From: CAZDDI01 sp964504195
GTDB taxonomy: Bacteria; Chloroflexota; Anaerolineae; B4-G1; SLSP01
Direction: 5' to 3'
DNA: 64,000 nt
Assembly (NCBI GenBank): GCA_964504195.1
Contig: CAZDDI010000016.1
Coordinates: 1-64,000, forward strand
A model generated the notes under the pieces. The model worked only from the letters and a program-made list of their open reading frames with translations. It was not told the origin of the DNA and did not search any database. Shown piece after piece: positions 1-7,941 of this stretch. The translations under genes and the position numbers were made by a program. Position 1 is the first letter of the stretch. Each line of letters begins with the position of its first letter.

Positions 1-21
1 GCGCATTAAATTGCACAAGCT

Positions 22-630
22 CTATCCGACAATTGATGTTTGCTGAACTACTAGGCTGCGTGGGCTACCGCCATCGGTTTGCGTGACCCCAATCTCATAA
101 GGCGGTAGATAGAATTCACCGGGAGCAGGAGTGTAATGATAGCCTGCTGGCAAGCGAGTGTAAACGAGTTGGGTCCCGCTTGGCGAAAGGCTCCCTCGAA
201 ACCACATTACTGTTGGGCTAACGGGTCTTACTTGCAACTGCTCCAAACGTAGCTGAAAGTTTCGGTTAAAAGGAGGAGCTATGGAATAATGAGACCCCGT
301 CGTCTCAAAGGCCCACCACTCTCCCCCCACCGTGGCGTACTCCACACGACATCCATCGGGGGACCACCGGACCCCGACCACACTGCGCTCTTCAGTAATC
401 CGTATCAGATTGACCCTACTGGTCAGAGTATGCGTTGCAACCGGCTCTGGCACTAGAGGGGTTACTCCAGAAGACATATTTCGTGGCTCAGGCCGTTCGA
501 TACCAGGGGAAGAACTCGGCGTAGGAGATGAGAGCAATACAGACTCGGTTCCGCTTGTCTTGGTTGAACAAGCCAGTAGAACAAAACTGAGCATAAACAA
601 ATAGGTTGCAATACATCGAAACTTTCTCAT
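22..630 (-). CDS. truncated lipoprotein, propeller-like
   Basis: A 202-residue exported lipoprotein. The N-terminus has a short basic stretch, a hydrophobic core and a lipobox ending LLAC (Cys about residue 21), then a Ser/Thr/Pro-rich linker. The rest resembles the first half of the lipoprotein at 3870-4970: both have a WS.(D/E)G strand, a YTRLP segment and a FYLPPYE motif in the same order. The paralogue continues for another 150 residues, whereas this copy stops soon after the shared QTDG/RTDG stretch, so it is probably truncated. AAAGGG lies 8 bases before the ATG. Function is unknown; TolB/WD-like propellers usually bind proteins. The stop lies at the window edge, so a frameshift just beyond position 22 cannot be excluded. 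Confidence 0.6.
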   Translation of the reverse strand: MRKFRCIATYLFMLSFVLLACSTKTSGTESVLLSSPTPSSSPGIERPEPRNMSSGVTPLVPEPVATHTLTSRVNLIRITEERSVVGVRWSPDGCRVEYATVGGEWWAFETTGSHYSIAPPFNRNFQLRLEQLQVRPVSPTVMWFRGSLSPSGTQLVYTRLPAGYHYTPAPGEFYLPPYEIGVTQTDGGSPRSLVVQQTSIVG

Positions 631-662
631 CTGCTTAACCCTTTCAATGTTCGATATCTGTT

Positions 663-833
663 CTATCCGGATTGGCTCCCCAGAACCACTTCGCGCACGG
701 GAGCGTGCGCGACTTGCTGCACGCGCAGGCCGTCGGCGGTGCTGGCACTGAGCGTGGCCGAAGTGTAGGTGTAGACTAGCGTTGCTTCAAGGTTCGCGGC
801 GCGTACCATCCGCCCGGCGATAGAGATTGCATT
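663..833 (-). pseudogene. Rhs/YD-repeat fragment
   Basis: An open stretch of about 57 codons between two in-frame stops, with no plausible start or SD. It reads as a YD-repeat piece (RMVRAANLEATLVYTYTSA, then TADGLRVQQV). The TADGLR motif recurs in the Rhs fragment at 6924-7113. The frame opens exactly at the stop codon of the WD40 lipoprotein upstream and stays in phase with it. This is a remnant, not a gene. Confidence 0.55.
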
Positions 834-1937
834 TCAGGGAGCCGCGATCAAGTGCTCAAAATTATCCAGTTGAGTCCCCAAAACGATATCCCACTCCAAG
901 ATCTCGTCCTGACTAGCTGAAATGAGCGTCCCTTTATGCGGGTGAAAACCCAGCCCTACCACTGGGCGCGTGTGTCCAGTCAGAATGTGGGTAATTTCAC
1001 CGGTAGCGGCATCCCACACAATGATAGTGTTCGTGTATCCACGGGTCACGAGCCAGCGATCGTCTGGCGACCAGACTACCCTATGATCATAACGAGAGAG
1101 ATATTCTCGATCTTCCCGGTTTGCATGCGGCGCAGGGGCAGCTTCCAGTTCCAACAGGACCGTACCGGTTTCAACTTCCCAAATTCTACCTCTTCTTGCA
1201 GAAGTGGCGGCTAACTTTGTGCCCGTTGTATCAAGGGCAACACTTGCTATCCCGCTTGGATTTATTTCTTCCCATACAAATCGCGCTACCTGGTTGTTGT
1301 TGGGGACATCCCATAGCTCTACCGCACGGCCAAAAGTGCAAAAGGCTAACCGTTTCCCATCAGGTGACCAAGCGCTACCGAACAGAGAAGGCCCAGGACC
1401 TGTAAGAAATACATGCAACCCCTCCCAATCTAGCGTATACTGTTGGTTGGTGCTGACATTCAATAGGATGATATTAAGGATAGCATCCCCTGTAAGCAAA
1501 AGGTTTGTCCCGTCAGGTGACCAATTCAGCGGCATATCTGCGGGTAACCGAAATTTCAGCTGCCATTCTCGCAGCTTGCGGCCATCCTCCGTTTGCCATA
1601 GGATGAATGTCGTATTTCTATCTGCTAATCGCCCCACCAGTTGCGTTCCGTCAGGTTTGAAAGCCAGGCTCTCTACCGGATCGGCTGTACGTTTGGTCCA
1701 CAGCAATTGTGAATCGTCAAGACGATACACATGAACACCTTGTGTGGTACCTACCGCGAGATAGTCGCCAGTGGGCGCTAACGCCAGGGTGTAGATTTCA
1801 CCGGCAGGAAGTGTAGTCAATGCCGGTTGGCAGGCAGCGAAAATTATTGTACTGAGCAAGAAGCACCCACTTAGCCAGAATGGTGTAAACCAAGCCGGGA
1901 TCTTCTTCCCACTATAGCAACGTGACTGAGATTGCAT
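834..1937 (-). CDS. WD40-repeat lipoprotein
   Basis: A 367-residue exported beta-propeller. The N-terminus carries a hydrophobic signal and a lipobox ending FAAC (Cys about residue 36). Repeats follow, with typical WD40 strands such as AWSPDGKRLAF..ELWD, VWSPDDRWLV..IIVWD and GHTRPVVGLGFHP..ILEWD, which would give roughly one seven-bladed propeller. GGAGG lies 4 bases before the ATG. No catalytic motif is seen, so a protein-binding role at the cell surface is likely. Upstream is a palindromic element inserted into the end of an Rhs fragment; removing that element puts this gene about ten bases behind the Rhs stop, as in an operon. Downstream the frame runs straight into another Rhs remnant. 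Confidence 0.8.
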   Translation of the reverse strand: MQSQSRCYSGKKIPAWFTPFWLSGCFLLSTIIFAACQPALTTLPAGEIYTLALAPTGDYLAVGTTQGVHVYRLDDSQLLWTKRTADPVESLAFKPDGTQLVGRLADRNTTFILWQTEDGRKLREWQLKFRLPADMPLNWSPDGTNLLLTGDAILNIILLNVSTNQQYTLDWEGLHVFLTGPGPSLFGSAWSPDGKRLAFCTFGRAVELWDVPNNNQVARFVWEEINPSGIASVALDTTGTKLAATSARRGRIWEVETGTVLLELEAAPAPHANREDREYLSRYDHRVVWSPDDRWLVTRGYTNTIIVWDAATGEITHILTGHTRPVVGLGFHPHKGTLISASQDEILEWDIVLGTQLDNFEHLIAAP

Positions 1938-1975
1938 ACTACCTCCACTAGGGCAGAACTAATCCACTCGCTGGA

Positions 1976-2118
1976 CAGGGCTATCGCATTTAACGCTCGA
2001 AGCCCCGTCTCGGGGCGGCTTGGGCGCAAATAAGCCGCTTGCAAATCGGTATTTGAACCCTGAACCGCCCCCGGGACGGGGGCTTGGAGCATTTTTGGGG
2101 CCAAATGCGATAGCCCTA
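1976..2118. mobile_element. MITE-like palindromic element with 10-bp direct repeats
   Basis: Perfect 15-bp terminal inverted repeats (AGGGCTATCGCATTT) lie at 1977-1991 and 2103-2117. Subterminal GC-rich stretches are also imperfect inverted copies of each other, and each can fold into its own hairpin. The direct repeat ACTCGCTGGA flanks the element at 1966-1975 and 2119-2128, as a target duplication would. No transposase is encoded. Removing the element plus one direct repeat extends the Rhs fragment by five codons (GLVLP) to a stop just before the SD of the WD40 gene, which supports insertion into a pre-existing junction. Confidence 0.7.
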
Positions 2119-2463
2119 ACTCGCTGGAACTTTCCCCCCTGATTGCGACTGTTGTTGATTGCCGTACCGTACAGAGTACTGCCACTTCCGCTTGCGCCCG
2201 CCTTGCACCACCGCTAACGGCAGCAGCGCCAGCCAGATCCCCAGCGCGGGATCGAAGTAGCGCCCGCCCTGGTAGAGGAGGCCCGTGCTCCAATCGTACA
2301 CGCCACCGCAGATCAAGTGGCTCACCGGGCCGTGGGGCCCTTCGAGCACCGTCCCGTCGGGATCGAACCGCCACGCGCTGACCACCGCGCCCGCGGCGTC
2401 CGCGCCCTGGCGGACGTGGCCCGCGGCGTCGGGCAGGTAGTAGCGCCAGGCGTTGCCGACCTG
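2116..2463 (-). pseudogene. Rhs core-domain fragment
   Basis: An open stretch that reads as the conserved core of an Rhs protein: NAWRYYLPDAAGHVRQ, then GGVYDWSTGLLYQGGRYFDP, then a hydrophobic segment and a basic RKRK stretch. The YLPDA.G.VRQ and GRYFDP signatures are typical of the Rhs-associated core that encloses the toxin tip. The N-terminal thousands of residues and the DPxG end are missing. The reading frame is in phase with the gene at 2494-2826 and continues directly after its stop. The stop TAG is created by the palindromic element. It is a remnant of a recombined Rhs gene. Confidence 0.7.
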
Positions 2464-2493
2464 TTTTAGGGCATACAGTGAAAATGGATTGGG

Positions 2494-2826
2494 CTACAGC
2501 CAGATTGACACCAGAAACAAGGTGCCAACGCTTAAACCCAATAACAACATGATCACACCTATCCATACAGCGGCTTTCCCCTTGAGTGCATGACCTAGAG
2601 CTAAAACGGGAGCTTCACGGCGTATTATGTAAATAAGCCCAATGCTGCCTGTAAGATAAAATCCTAAAGCAGCAAGTAGCGGGATAAGCAAGTTTATCCA
2701 CTTCTCATCTAAACAACTGTTTTTAATTGGGAGTGTGCAGAAAAGTATTCCCAGCCCTAGCATTGAAGTAATACCAGCTAAATCACTGGTGGGCATTCTT
2801 TTGATGCGTGCTAGTAATTTTTTCAT
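2494..2826 (-). CDS. small membrane protein, possible immunity protein
   Basis: About 110 residues with three hydrophobic segments (near 18-35, 47-72 and 88-108) separated by short charged loops. The preferred start is the second of two adjacent ATG codons, 5 bases after AGAGG; an earlier ATG would overlap the preceding frame. It begins only a few bases past the end of the Rhs-LysM remnant at 2835-3857 and is read with it. No family was recognised. A membrane protein directly behind an Rhs tip rich in glycine and hydrophobic residues is where an immunity gene would sit, but this is inference from position alone. Confidence 0.55.
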   Translation of the reverse strand: MKKLLARIKRMPTSDLAGITSMLGLGILFCTLPIKNSCLDEKWINLLIPLLAALGFYLTGSIGLIYIIRREAPVLALGHALKGKAAVWIGVIMLLLGLSVGTLFLVSIWL

Positions 2827-2834
2827 CATAACCT

Positions 2835-3857
2835 CTACTGTGACTTGCAAAATGTGTTTTCCAACCAGGGGAAAAACACTTCTTCATTAGCGTAATCCAC
2901 CCCCATCATCATTACATGGTAACTGCCCAAATAACAAGCGCCCCAACCAACAATATAGCCCGCTCCAAAAACTCCCAAGTTGCCGCCGCTAAGCCCTCCG
3001 GCGGCTGTTCCCAGTCCCATGCCGCAATGCCCCGCAACATATACAGAAAGAGCTCCCACACCCATCTGTTCAATTACTATTGTCACCCCACGCGCTCCAC
3101 GATTCAATGCACAGGTATCTGTATCGGCATCTTTCATTATTTGAATCACAAAGTTGTAAAAATTCCCGTAAGGCAGGCCCGTTTCCCAGCCAGAAATACC
3201 ATGTTGAAAAGACTTCAACACTGCATCCAAGTAATCTAGCGGTGGAGACCCGCAAAACTCCGCGTAATTGGAGGTATCTTCTCGCCACCGAGGTAAGGGC
3301 GTGCCCAAGGAGTCTTGACTACAGCCAGCAAAACACGTTGTTTGTAACAGTCCTGGGGGTAGATAGGGCTTACGCGGTGTAATCACGATCACAAGTGCAT
3401 CTACTGTAGATGCACTCAAAGGTGCTTGGAGCGCGCTGATCCAATCTGTTGGCAAAGTGAGTGGCTCGCCAATCTTGATATAATTGGGATTAGCTTGCAG
3501 GGCTGGATTGTAACCGATGATATCCCGTACAACTTGCGATAAGCCAACTTGGGATTGAATGCCTGCCCCTTGGAGTTCCCGCGCAATCTTGTAAAGTGTG
3601 TCACCCTGTTCAATCACACAAGTGCCGTAAGCCCCGGTGATAACACAGGCCGACCAATCAATATACCCTGACGGATCAATCCGGTTGATAGGATTGGCAC
3701 TGGCATACTGGTAGGTGGGCGTGTTCATAATAGCATCGGATTGCGTAAACCGCCCCGTCCCAGGATGATACCACCGCGCCCGCAGATACTGCAACCCCAC
3801 CGCGAGCAGGGCCACGCCCTGCAGCACCGCCCCCTGTCGCCGCGACTTCCGTTTGCG
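2835..3857 (-). pseudogene. 3' end of an Rhs gene with LysM and hydrophobic tip
   Basis: About 340 codons without the bulk of the Rhs N-terminus. It opens after an in-frame stop with RKRK, then the Rhs core end (YLRARWYHPGTGRFTQSD ... YQYASANPINRIDPSG), the usual boundary to a variable tip. The tip begins with a LysM-like domain (QGDTLYKIARELQ ... YIKIGEPLTLP), which binds peptidoglycan in known families. About 200 residues follow with several cysteines and a long glycine-rich hydrophobic stretch. A GTG at 3825-3827 could serve as a start, but no good SD is seen. It may be an orphan tip; its activity is unknown. Confidence 0.65.
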
Positions 3858-3869
3858 CTATGTAGGAAT

Positions 3870-4970
3870 TTACGGCAGCCACGTGATCAACCATAGTCCA
3901 CGAGAGATAAAAACAGCGCGAGTTTCACAAGGAGCAATGATCATCTTTGCCATATCTAGCTCGCGACCATCATCAAGTACCAGCGGCAAGTCTATAAATC
4001 GTGTAGTCATGGTTGTTCTCAAATCATAAACATAAACACCATCATCACTCCGAGACACGCCTTGGCATTTGAAGTATATGCGTTGACTATCTGCCGACCA
4101 ATTGGGATGGAAGGTGAACTCACAAGGCGCTGCGACTCCGATGTTTTCACTGCCATCGAGCGCTGCTATCCGCAGTTGGAACAGATTATCAACGAATGCC
4201 AGTTGGGTTTCATCTGGCGACAAAGCCATCCAGTCGTTGTTATATTGCTCACCAAATACAACCGAGCTGAGCGAGAAAGTGTTGCTCCCGTCTATTTCGG
4301 CCAACCAGATATCTGCCCAACCTCCTTCCACAGAACAGGTGAAGATCACCTGCGTTTCCTGGTTCAGCCACAGAGCCTGAGTCACTCGGCAACCACGCTG
4401 CACCAAGACTGCCTGGCTTCCATCCGTGCGGGCTATCCACGCCTCGTAAGGAGGGAGATAGAAATCATCAGGGTTATGGGTATAGTCTGAAGGCAAGCGC
4501 GTATATAAAACATAAATCCCAGTAGGTGAGAATCCTCCGTCGCCCCAAATGAAACTCGGTTCATGCTCATAGAACTCCAACTCTTCCCAAATTTGTGGTC
4601 CGATTTCAAAAGGGGCTGGAATTAACCATTGTTCACCGGTGGCTACCTCATATTGCCACCAGCTCCATGCCTGCTCCGGGGGTTCACGCGTAGCGTAGGT
4701 CAATACTTGCCCGTTTTCGGACCAAAACGCGCCGGCGGTGAATGCTTGAGTCAGCTGTGTCAACTCAAAAGGGGCGGAGGGGGTCAAGGGGGTCACAAGT
4801 AATGTGTTATCCAGCCCCGTTGGCATAGGTGTCACATCAACCGGCGCAGTCTCCGGAACGTATTCCGGCAATTCTGCAGGGGGGGACGCGTCTGATGGCG
4901 TCAGGCAACCTCTTGTTCCTACAATAATGAACAAAAAACCAAAAAGCACAAAGTAATAACGCGGTGTCAT
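3870..4970 (-). CDS. propeller-like lipoprotein
   Basis: 366 residues: a signal peptide with lipobox GTRGC (Cys about residue 22), a Pro/Thr-rich linker, then repeated beta strands of WD/TolB type (FWSENGQVLTYAT, GFSPTGIYVLYTRLP, ALSPDETQLAFV, NWSADSQRIYFK). It is the full-length relative of the truncated protein at 22-630. GAGGAGG lies 6 bases before the ATG, and the stop of the M23 fragment is 12 bases upstream, so the two could be co-translated. The Rhs-LysM fragment follows downstream, in phase with this gene's stop. A surface binding role is likely; the ligand is unknown. Confidence 0.75.
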   Translation of the reverse strand: MTPRYYFVLFGFLFIIVGTRGCLTPSDASPPAELPEYVPETAPVDVTPMPTGLDNTLLVTPLTPSAPFELTQLTQAFTAGAFWSENGQVLTYATREPPEQAWSWWQYEVATGEQWLIPAPFEIGPQIWEELEFYEHEPSFIWGDGGFSPTGIYVLYTRLPSDYTHNPDDFYLPPYEAWIARTDGSQAVLVQRGCRVTQALWLNQETQVIFTCSVEGGWADIWLAEIDGSNTFSLSSVVFGEQYNNDWMALSPDETQLAFVDNLFQLRIAALDGSENIGVAAPCEFTFHPNWSADSQRIYFKCQGVSRSDDGVYVYDLRTTMTTRFIDLPLVLDDGRELDMAKMIIAPCETRAVFISRGLWLITWLP

Positions 4971-4982
4971 TTACTGCCTCCT

Positions 4983-5267
4983 CTACCGTTCAATCCCCGT
5001 TAGGTCGGGTTGTGGCCCCCAGTAATAGTCTTCACAACGTCCGCTACTATAGGTATATGCCCGCATACTCCATGGATTTTCCCCTTCGAAATAGGAGCTC
5101 ATTTTCGCCGTAATGCCCGGAGCCACTTCAAGAGAGAAGAAATACAAGGGGTTGTAATATTTCCCGCTGGCTCGTACTCCCAAATGCAGATGACCTGCAC
5201 CGGTTGTACCCAACTGCGTACCGTACAGCACTTCATCTCCTGCCTGCAAGGGCAGCCAACTCTGGGA
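4983..5267 (-). pseudogene. M23 peptidase fragment
   Basis: About 95 codons that match only the end of a lysostaphin-type M23 metallopeptidase: WLPLQAGDEVLYGTQLGTTG followed by GHLHLGVR, which holds the HxH zinc ligand pair. The first histidine-aspartate motif and the rest of the fold are absent. The frame opens at a stop and lacks a credible start. It continues into an unrelated C-terminus ending near the SD of the lipoprotein at 3870-4970. M23 domains cut peptidoglycan cross-links and are common Rhs/polymorphic-toxin tips, consistent with this being a displaced tip. Confidence 0.6.
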
Positions 5268-5308
5268 TTACAAATGCCCAAAGATAACAAGATATCCCTC
5301 CGCCCTAA

Positions 5309-5505
5309 CTATAACATTAGGTACTGCTCCCGCCTGTACCACTCCTGCGCAGCGACGAGGGTCCCGGCGGCGTTCACGCTCTGCCACACCGAGCCGAGAT
5401 ACTCGGCAAGGATGCGCCCACCAGCGGTGTAGTCCAGGGTATAGGTGGTTGCGCCGTGACCGGCCACGATGACGGCGACGCGTTCACCCGATCCATACGC
5501 TCTCT
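5309..5505 (-). pseudogene. Rhs YD-repeat fragment (copy 1)
   Basis: About 65 codons reading GSGERVAVIVAGHGATTYTL then ILAEYLGSVWQ and an EWYR segment, characteristic of YD repeats near the end of Rhs proteins. It starts within three bases of the stop of the membrane gene at 5506-5964. A near-identical DNA junction (CTCTCTTGAGTG followed by GSGxRVAV) is found at the end of the second membrane paralogue, so the membrane gene and this Rhs scar were duplicated together. Confidence 0.6.
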
Positions 5506-5964
5506 TCACTCAAGAGAGCAGCCGCTACTTCCTACAGGCTTGCGTGCCAGGCGTTCGTTACGCACCAGCAGCAACTCTACCACAGTCGCCACAAGAAGGA
5601 CAACGGGAATGGCATACATGGTATGCATCTCCGCCCAATAAGAAATCACTATCAGACTACTACCCCAAAGCACAAACAGAAGTGCTCTATAGAGTCTTGT
5701 CAACCATGGGAGGGTGAAAGCCGCTAAGAGCAGGTTCATCACGACTATGAGAGGCAAGGTGAGATCAACCACCGGATCAAGCATTCTCAAGCCCATCCTG
5801 AACACGTCGGCTATTGAGGCAAAGGTAAGTGGAGGCCAGTACCCGCTTGGCCCCAACGGCCAATACATCCACAACAAGGTTATTGGGCCTGTTAAGGGAG
5901 AAGGCAGACAGGAGGCGATAATCGTAAGCAACACCAACATGGGGCGCACCCTGTGCTCAGTCAT
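5506..5964 (-). CDS. small polytopic membrane protein (paralogue 1)
   Basis: 152 residues with about four or five hydrophobic segments and a basic C-terminus (LLVRNERLARKP). It is clearly homologous to the product of 6401-6823: both start MTExxVRPMLVL, keep a central I(V/M)NLxLAxFTxPWL segment and a YR..LFVLWG segment, and end with VRNERL(A/S)RK. AAGGAG lies 6 bases before the ATG in both, which fixes the start at MTEH. No known family was recognised. Being followed by an Rhs scar suggests it travelled as cargo of an Rhs locus; an immunity or surface role is only a guess. Confidence 0.65.
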   Translation of the reverse strand: MTEHRVRPMLVLLTIIASCLPSPLTGPITLLWMYWPLGPSGYWPPLTFASIADVFRMGLRMLDPVVDLTLPLIVVMNLLLAAFTLPWLTRLYRALLFVLWGSSLIVISYWAEMHTMYAIPVVLLVATVVELLLVRNERLARKPVGSSGCSLE

Positions 5965-5987
5965 CTTCATTCTCCTTCAAAAATAGC

Positions 5988-6053
5988 TGTAACGCGAAGC
6001 GTCTGCTTCGCGCGCGCGAACGGCGCATCTATGCGCTGACAGTTCGCGCTACA
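5988..6053. repeat. 66-bp GC-rich palindromic repeat
   Basis: Ends TGTAACGCGAA and TTCGCGCTACA are inverted repeats with one mismatch. Inside are two further hairpins, GCGAAGC/GCTTCGC and GCGCGAAC/GTTCGCGC. It lies just before the SD of the membrane gene at 5506-5964. It looks like a REP-type intergenic repeat. Confidence 0.5.
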
Positions 6054-6263
6054 TTTTCATCATCGTTGGTGTGCCAAAGGCACATGGAAACTCCTCTGTC
6101 ATCGGTCAGAAACCATCGTTACTCGCCTCTCAGCAGTTGGCGGTTTTACCCGTTGTCCCGGCATATCCAGCCAAGCTGACACAGACTGATAATGATAGAG
6201 CGCACGCACGAACCAATGACGATGCCGGCCACGGCTTGCAAGATAGGGAGGCTGTCCCCGGGG

Positions 6264-6375
6264 CTATACGGCTTCCGCGCGCAGGAGACGTTGCCCGTCG
6301 GCGTGCTCCAGGATGTAGGGGGTGGGGTGACCTGTCACGGTGACGGCAACGCGTTGGCCTGATCCAAACGCTATC
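6264..6375 (-). pseudogene. Rhs YD-repeat fragment (copy 2)
   Basis: About 35 codons reading GSGQRVAVTVTGHPTPYILEHA and ending at an in-frame stop after RAEAV. It is the second copy of the piece at 5309-5505, in the same position just after a membrane-protein paralogue (6401-6823). The 200 bases beyond it (6060-6263) hold no convincing gene. Confidence 0.5.
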
Positions 6376-6400
6376 TCCACTCAAGAGAGTGACGGCTACC

Positions 6401-6823
6401 TCAGGCATGCTTACGTGACAGTCGCTCATTACGCACCAGCACCCCCTCCATCAAAGTCACCACAAGAAGGACCACGGGAATGGTGTATATCCGCCCTGAA
6501 TCACGCGGAAGCAAGATTATAAAATTACCCCAAAGTACGAATAGCATCCCTCTATAGAGCTTCCTCAACCACGGGTTGGTGAAACTCGCCAGACATAGGT
6601 TCATGACGATCAGAATAGGCAGCGTAAAACACAGCACCCGAGCGGGCCATTCCACGCTTAACCAAACCACGATATCCTTCATAGATGTAGAGACAAGCGA
6701 AGGAAATAACTCAACTTCTACTACAAAGTAGAGCAGCAGAAGTATCGTCGGTTCAGAAGGAGGCAAGCATGAGGCCATGATCGTAAACAGCACCAACATA
6801 GGACGGACCTTGCGTTCAGTCAT
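6401..6823 (-). CDS. small polytopic membrane protein (paralogue 2)
   Basis: 140 residues, paralogue of the protein at 5506-5964 with the same start motif, membrane topology and basic VRNERLSRKHA end. AAGGAG precedes the ATG by 6 bases. The two copies lie 430 bp apart in the same direction, each followed by the same Rhs scar, so a tandem duplication of gene plus scar is the simplest origin. The 5' halves have diverged more than the C-terminal 70 residues. Function is unknown. Confidence 0.65.
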   Translation of the reverse strand: MTERKVRPMLVLFTIMASCLPPSEPTILLLLYFVVEVELFPSLVSTSMKDIVVWLSVEWPARVLCFTLPILIVMNLCLASFTNPWLRKLYRGMLFVLWGNFIILLPRDSGRIYTIPVVLLVVTLMEGVLVRNERLSRKHA

Positions 6824-6852
6824 CTTTATTCTCCTTCAAAAATAGGCTCTCC

Positions 6853-6921
6853 GCCATCCCGACCGAAGGGAGGAACCCCGTTATAGTAGAACGAGATTCC
6901 TCGCTACGCTCGGAATGACAG
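6853..6921. repeat. dispersed repeat (GTCATTCCGAGCG family)
   Basis: On the minus strand it reads GTCATTCCGAGCGTAGCGAGG followed by AATCTCG, a sequence family found between genes of many bacteria. A related copy lies at 44097-44126 and a longer hairpin variant at 12205-12306. It supplies the stop region of the Rhs fragment upstream. Confidence 0.6.
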
Positions 6922-6923
6922 TT

Positions 6924-7113
6924 AACGTATTGTGACCCACCAGGTAGCGCGTATCGCCCGCCTGGAGCAGTGCGGGGATCCCGGGCACAGCCCAGTCCCA
7001 GGTGTACGCGGTGGTCATGCTGCCGGAGTGATTCAGATCAACCACCTGTTGCACCGCGCGCAGGCCGTCGGCGGTGTACCCGTATAGGTAGAGGCGGTTA
7101 GCCGCAGTTACTT
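6924..7113 (-). pseudogene. Rhs YD-repeat fragment
   Basis: About 60 codons: LYLYGYTADGLRAVQQV, then TTAYTWDWAVPGIPALLQAG and TRYLVGHNTL. In intact Rhs proteins this directly precedes the YLPD..G.VRQ core seen at 2116-2463. It overlaps the end of the gene at 7108-7653 in a different frame and runs into a dispersed repeat. There is no start or SD. Confidence 0.6.
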
Positions 7114-7653
7114 GACACCACATCCGTAGTATGGACATGCTTCCCACGCGGGACGGATCTCAATCAAACCTTCAAATTGTTCGTGATGGTCATCCCAATC
7201 TCGCAAATGATCACTATAGTTACCCATGATAGGTAAAAAAGCCCCGAATTCCCAAGGCTGCTGTGCATTGGCGCGTACAAAGATATACACGGCGCAAAAC
7301 CCGCATGGCCAAGCGTCAAAAGGACTAGAGATATGCGCAGAGTCAACCGCCACGGCGGCGTAAGCCTGGCAGCGGGTCTCGGTGTATTCTAAAACGTAAT
7401 GGTGTGTGACGGTGACGGTTAAGTCAGCCATCTCGGGCGTTTCCCGGCGTTCGAACTCATAATCGGTGATGAGTTGACTGAGTTCGTTGCCCTGTTCCGT
7501 CATGAGGGCGTCCAGCCACGTCTGAGTTGCCTGAGCGGCAAGTGCTGGCGTTTCTCTTTTCGCGCTGAAGCGTAACCATCCCAGCAGCCCTAGACTCGCA
7601 CAGCATATGGCACAAAGCGACAGTCCCCACCAGATAGCTTTTCTACGGTCCAT
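7108..7653 (-). CDS. membrane-anchored hypothetical protein
   Basis: 181 residues starting MDRRKAIWW, chosen because GGAGGGGG lies 7 bases before this ATG; the open frame extends further but only into relic sequence. One N-terminal transmembrane helix (about residues 8-26) is followed by a soluble domain of about 150 residues outside the membrane, with several cysteines and aromatic residues. No family was recognised. It sits between the GNAT relic and an Rhs fragment, like the other cargo genes of this region. Confidence 0.55.
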   Translation of the reverse strand: MDRRKAIWWGLSLCAICCASLGLLGWLRFSAKRETPALAAQATQTWLDALMTEQGNELSQLITDYEFERRETPEMADLTVTVTHHYVLEYTETRCQAYAAVAVDSAHISSPFDAWPCGFCAVYIFVRANAQQPWEFGAFLPIMGNYSDHLRDWDDHHEQFEGLIEIRPAWEACPYYGCGVK

Positions 7654-7736
7654 ATTGCTCCCCCTCCAGGCTTTTCGCATCTGATATTGCTGATAATGCG
7701 TTTCCATGTCCCAGGTGTGCCAATCCCATGGTGTAC

Positions 7737-7928
7737 TCAGTCCCCACACCTTGAGAGCTTGGGCCACATTTGCCAGGACATGACTAAGATTTGCATAGCC
7801 CCGCACTCGCTGCTGTACACTTTGCGGAAGCCGATAGCCTGGTAGAAAGCCTAATCCGAGCCGACGTAGGCCACTGTCACGCGCTGGTAATCTTTAGGGT
7901 GTTGATAGGGGCGGAATTGCACTGTCAT
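7737..7928 (-). pseudogene. relic of a GNAT acetyltransferase
   Basis: An ATG-started frame reads MTVQFRPYQHPKDYQRV, reaches an in-frame TAG at about codon 26, then continues in the same frame with AFYQAIGFRKVYSSE. The last part is the typical end of a GNAT fold (..YxxxGFxxVxxE). Most of the middle, including the acetyl-CoA loop, is gone. It therefore combines a large internal deletion with a premature stop. Confidence 0.5.
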
Positions 7929-7941
7929 AGAGCGTGTTTCC

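Noticed and set aside
1871..2566. 231-codon minus-strand frame across the palindromic element
   Set aside because: It runs through the element and the Rhs core in a wrong frame; the composition is Arg/Pro-rich and no start fits.
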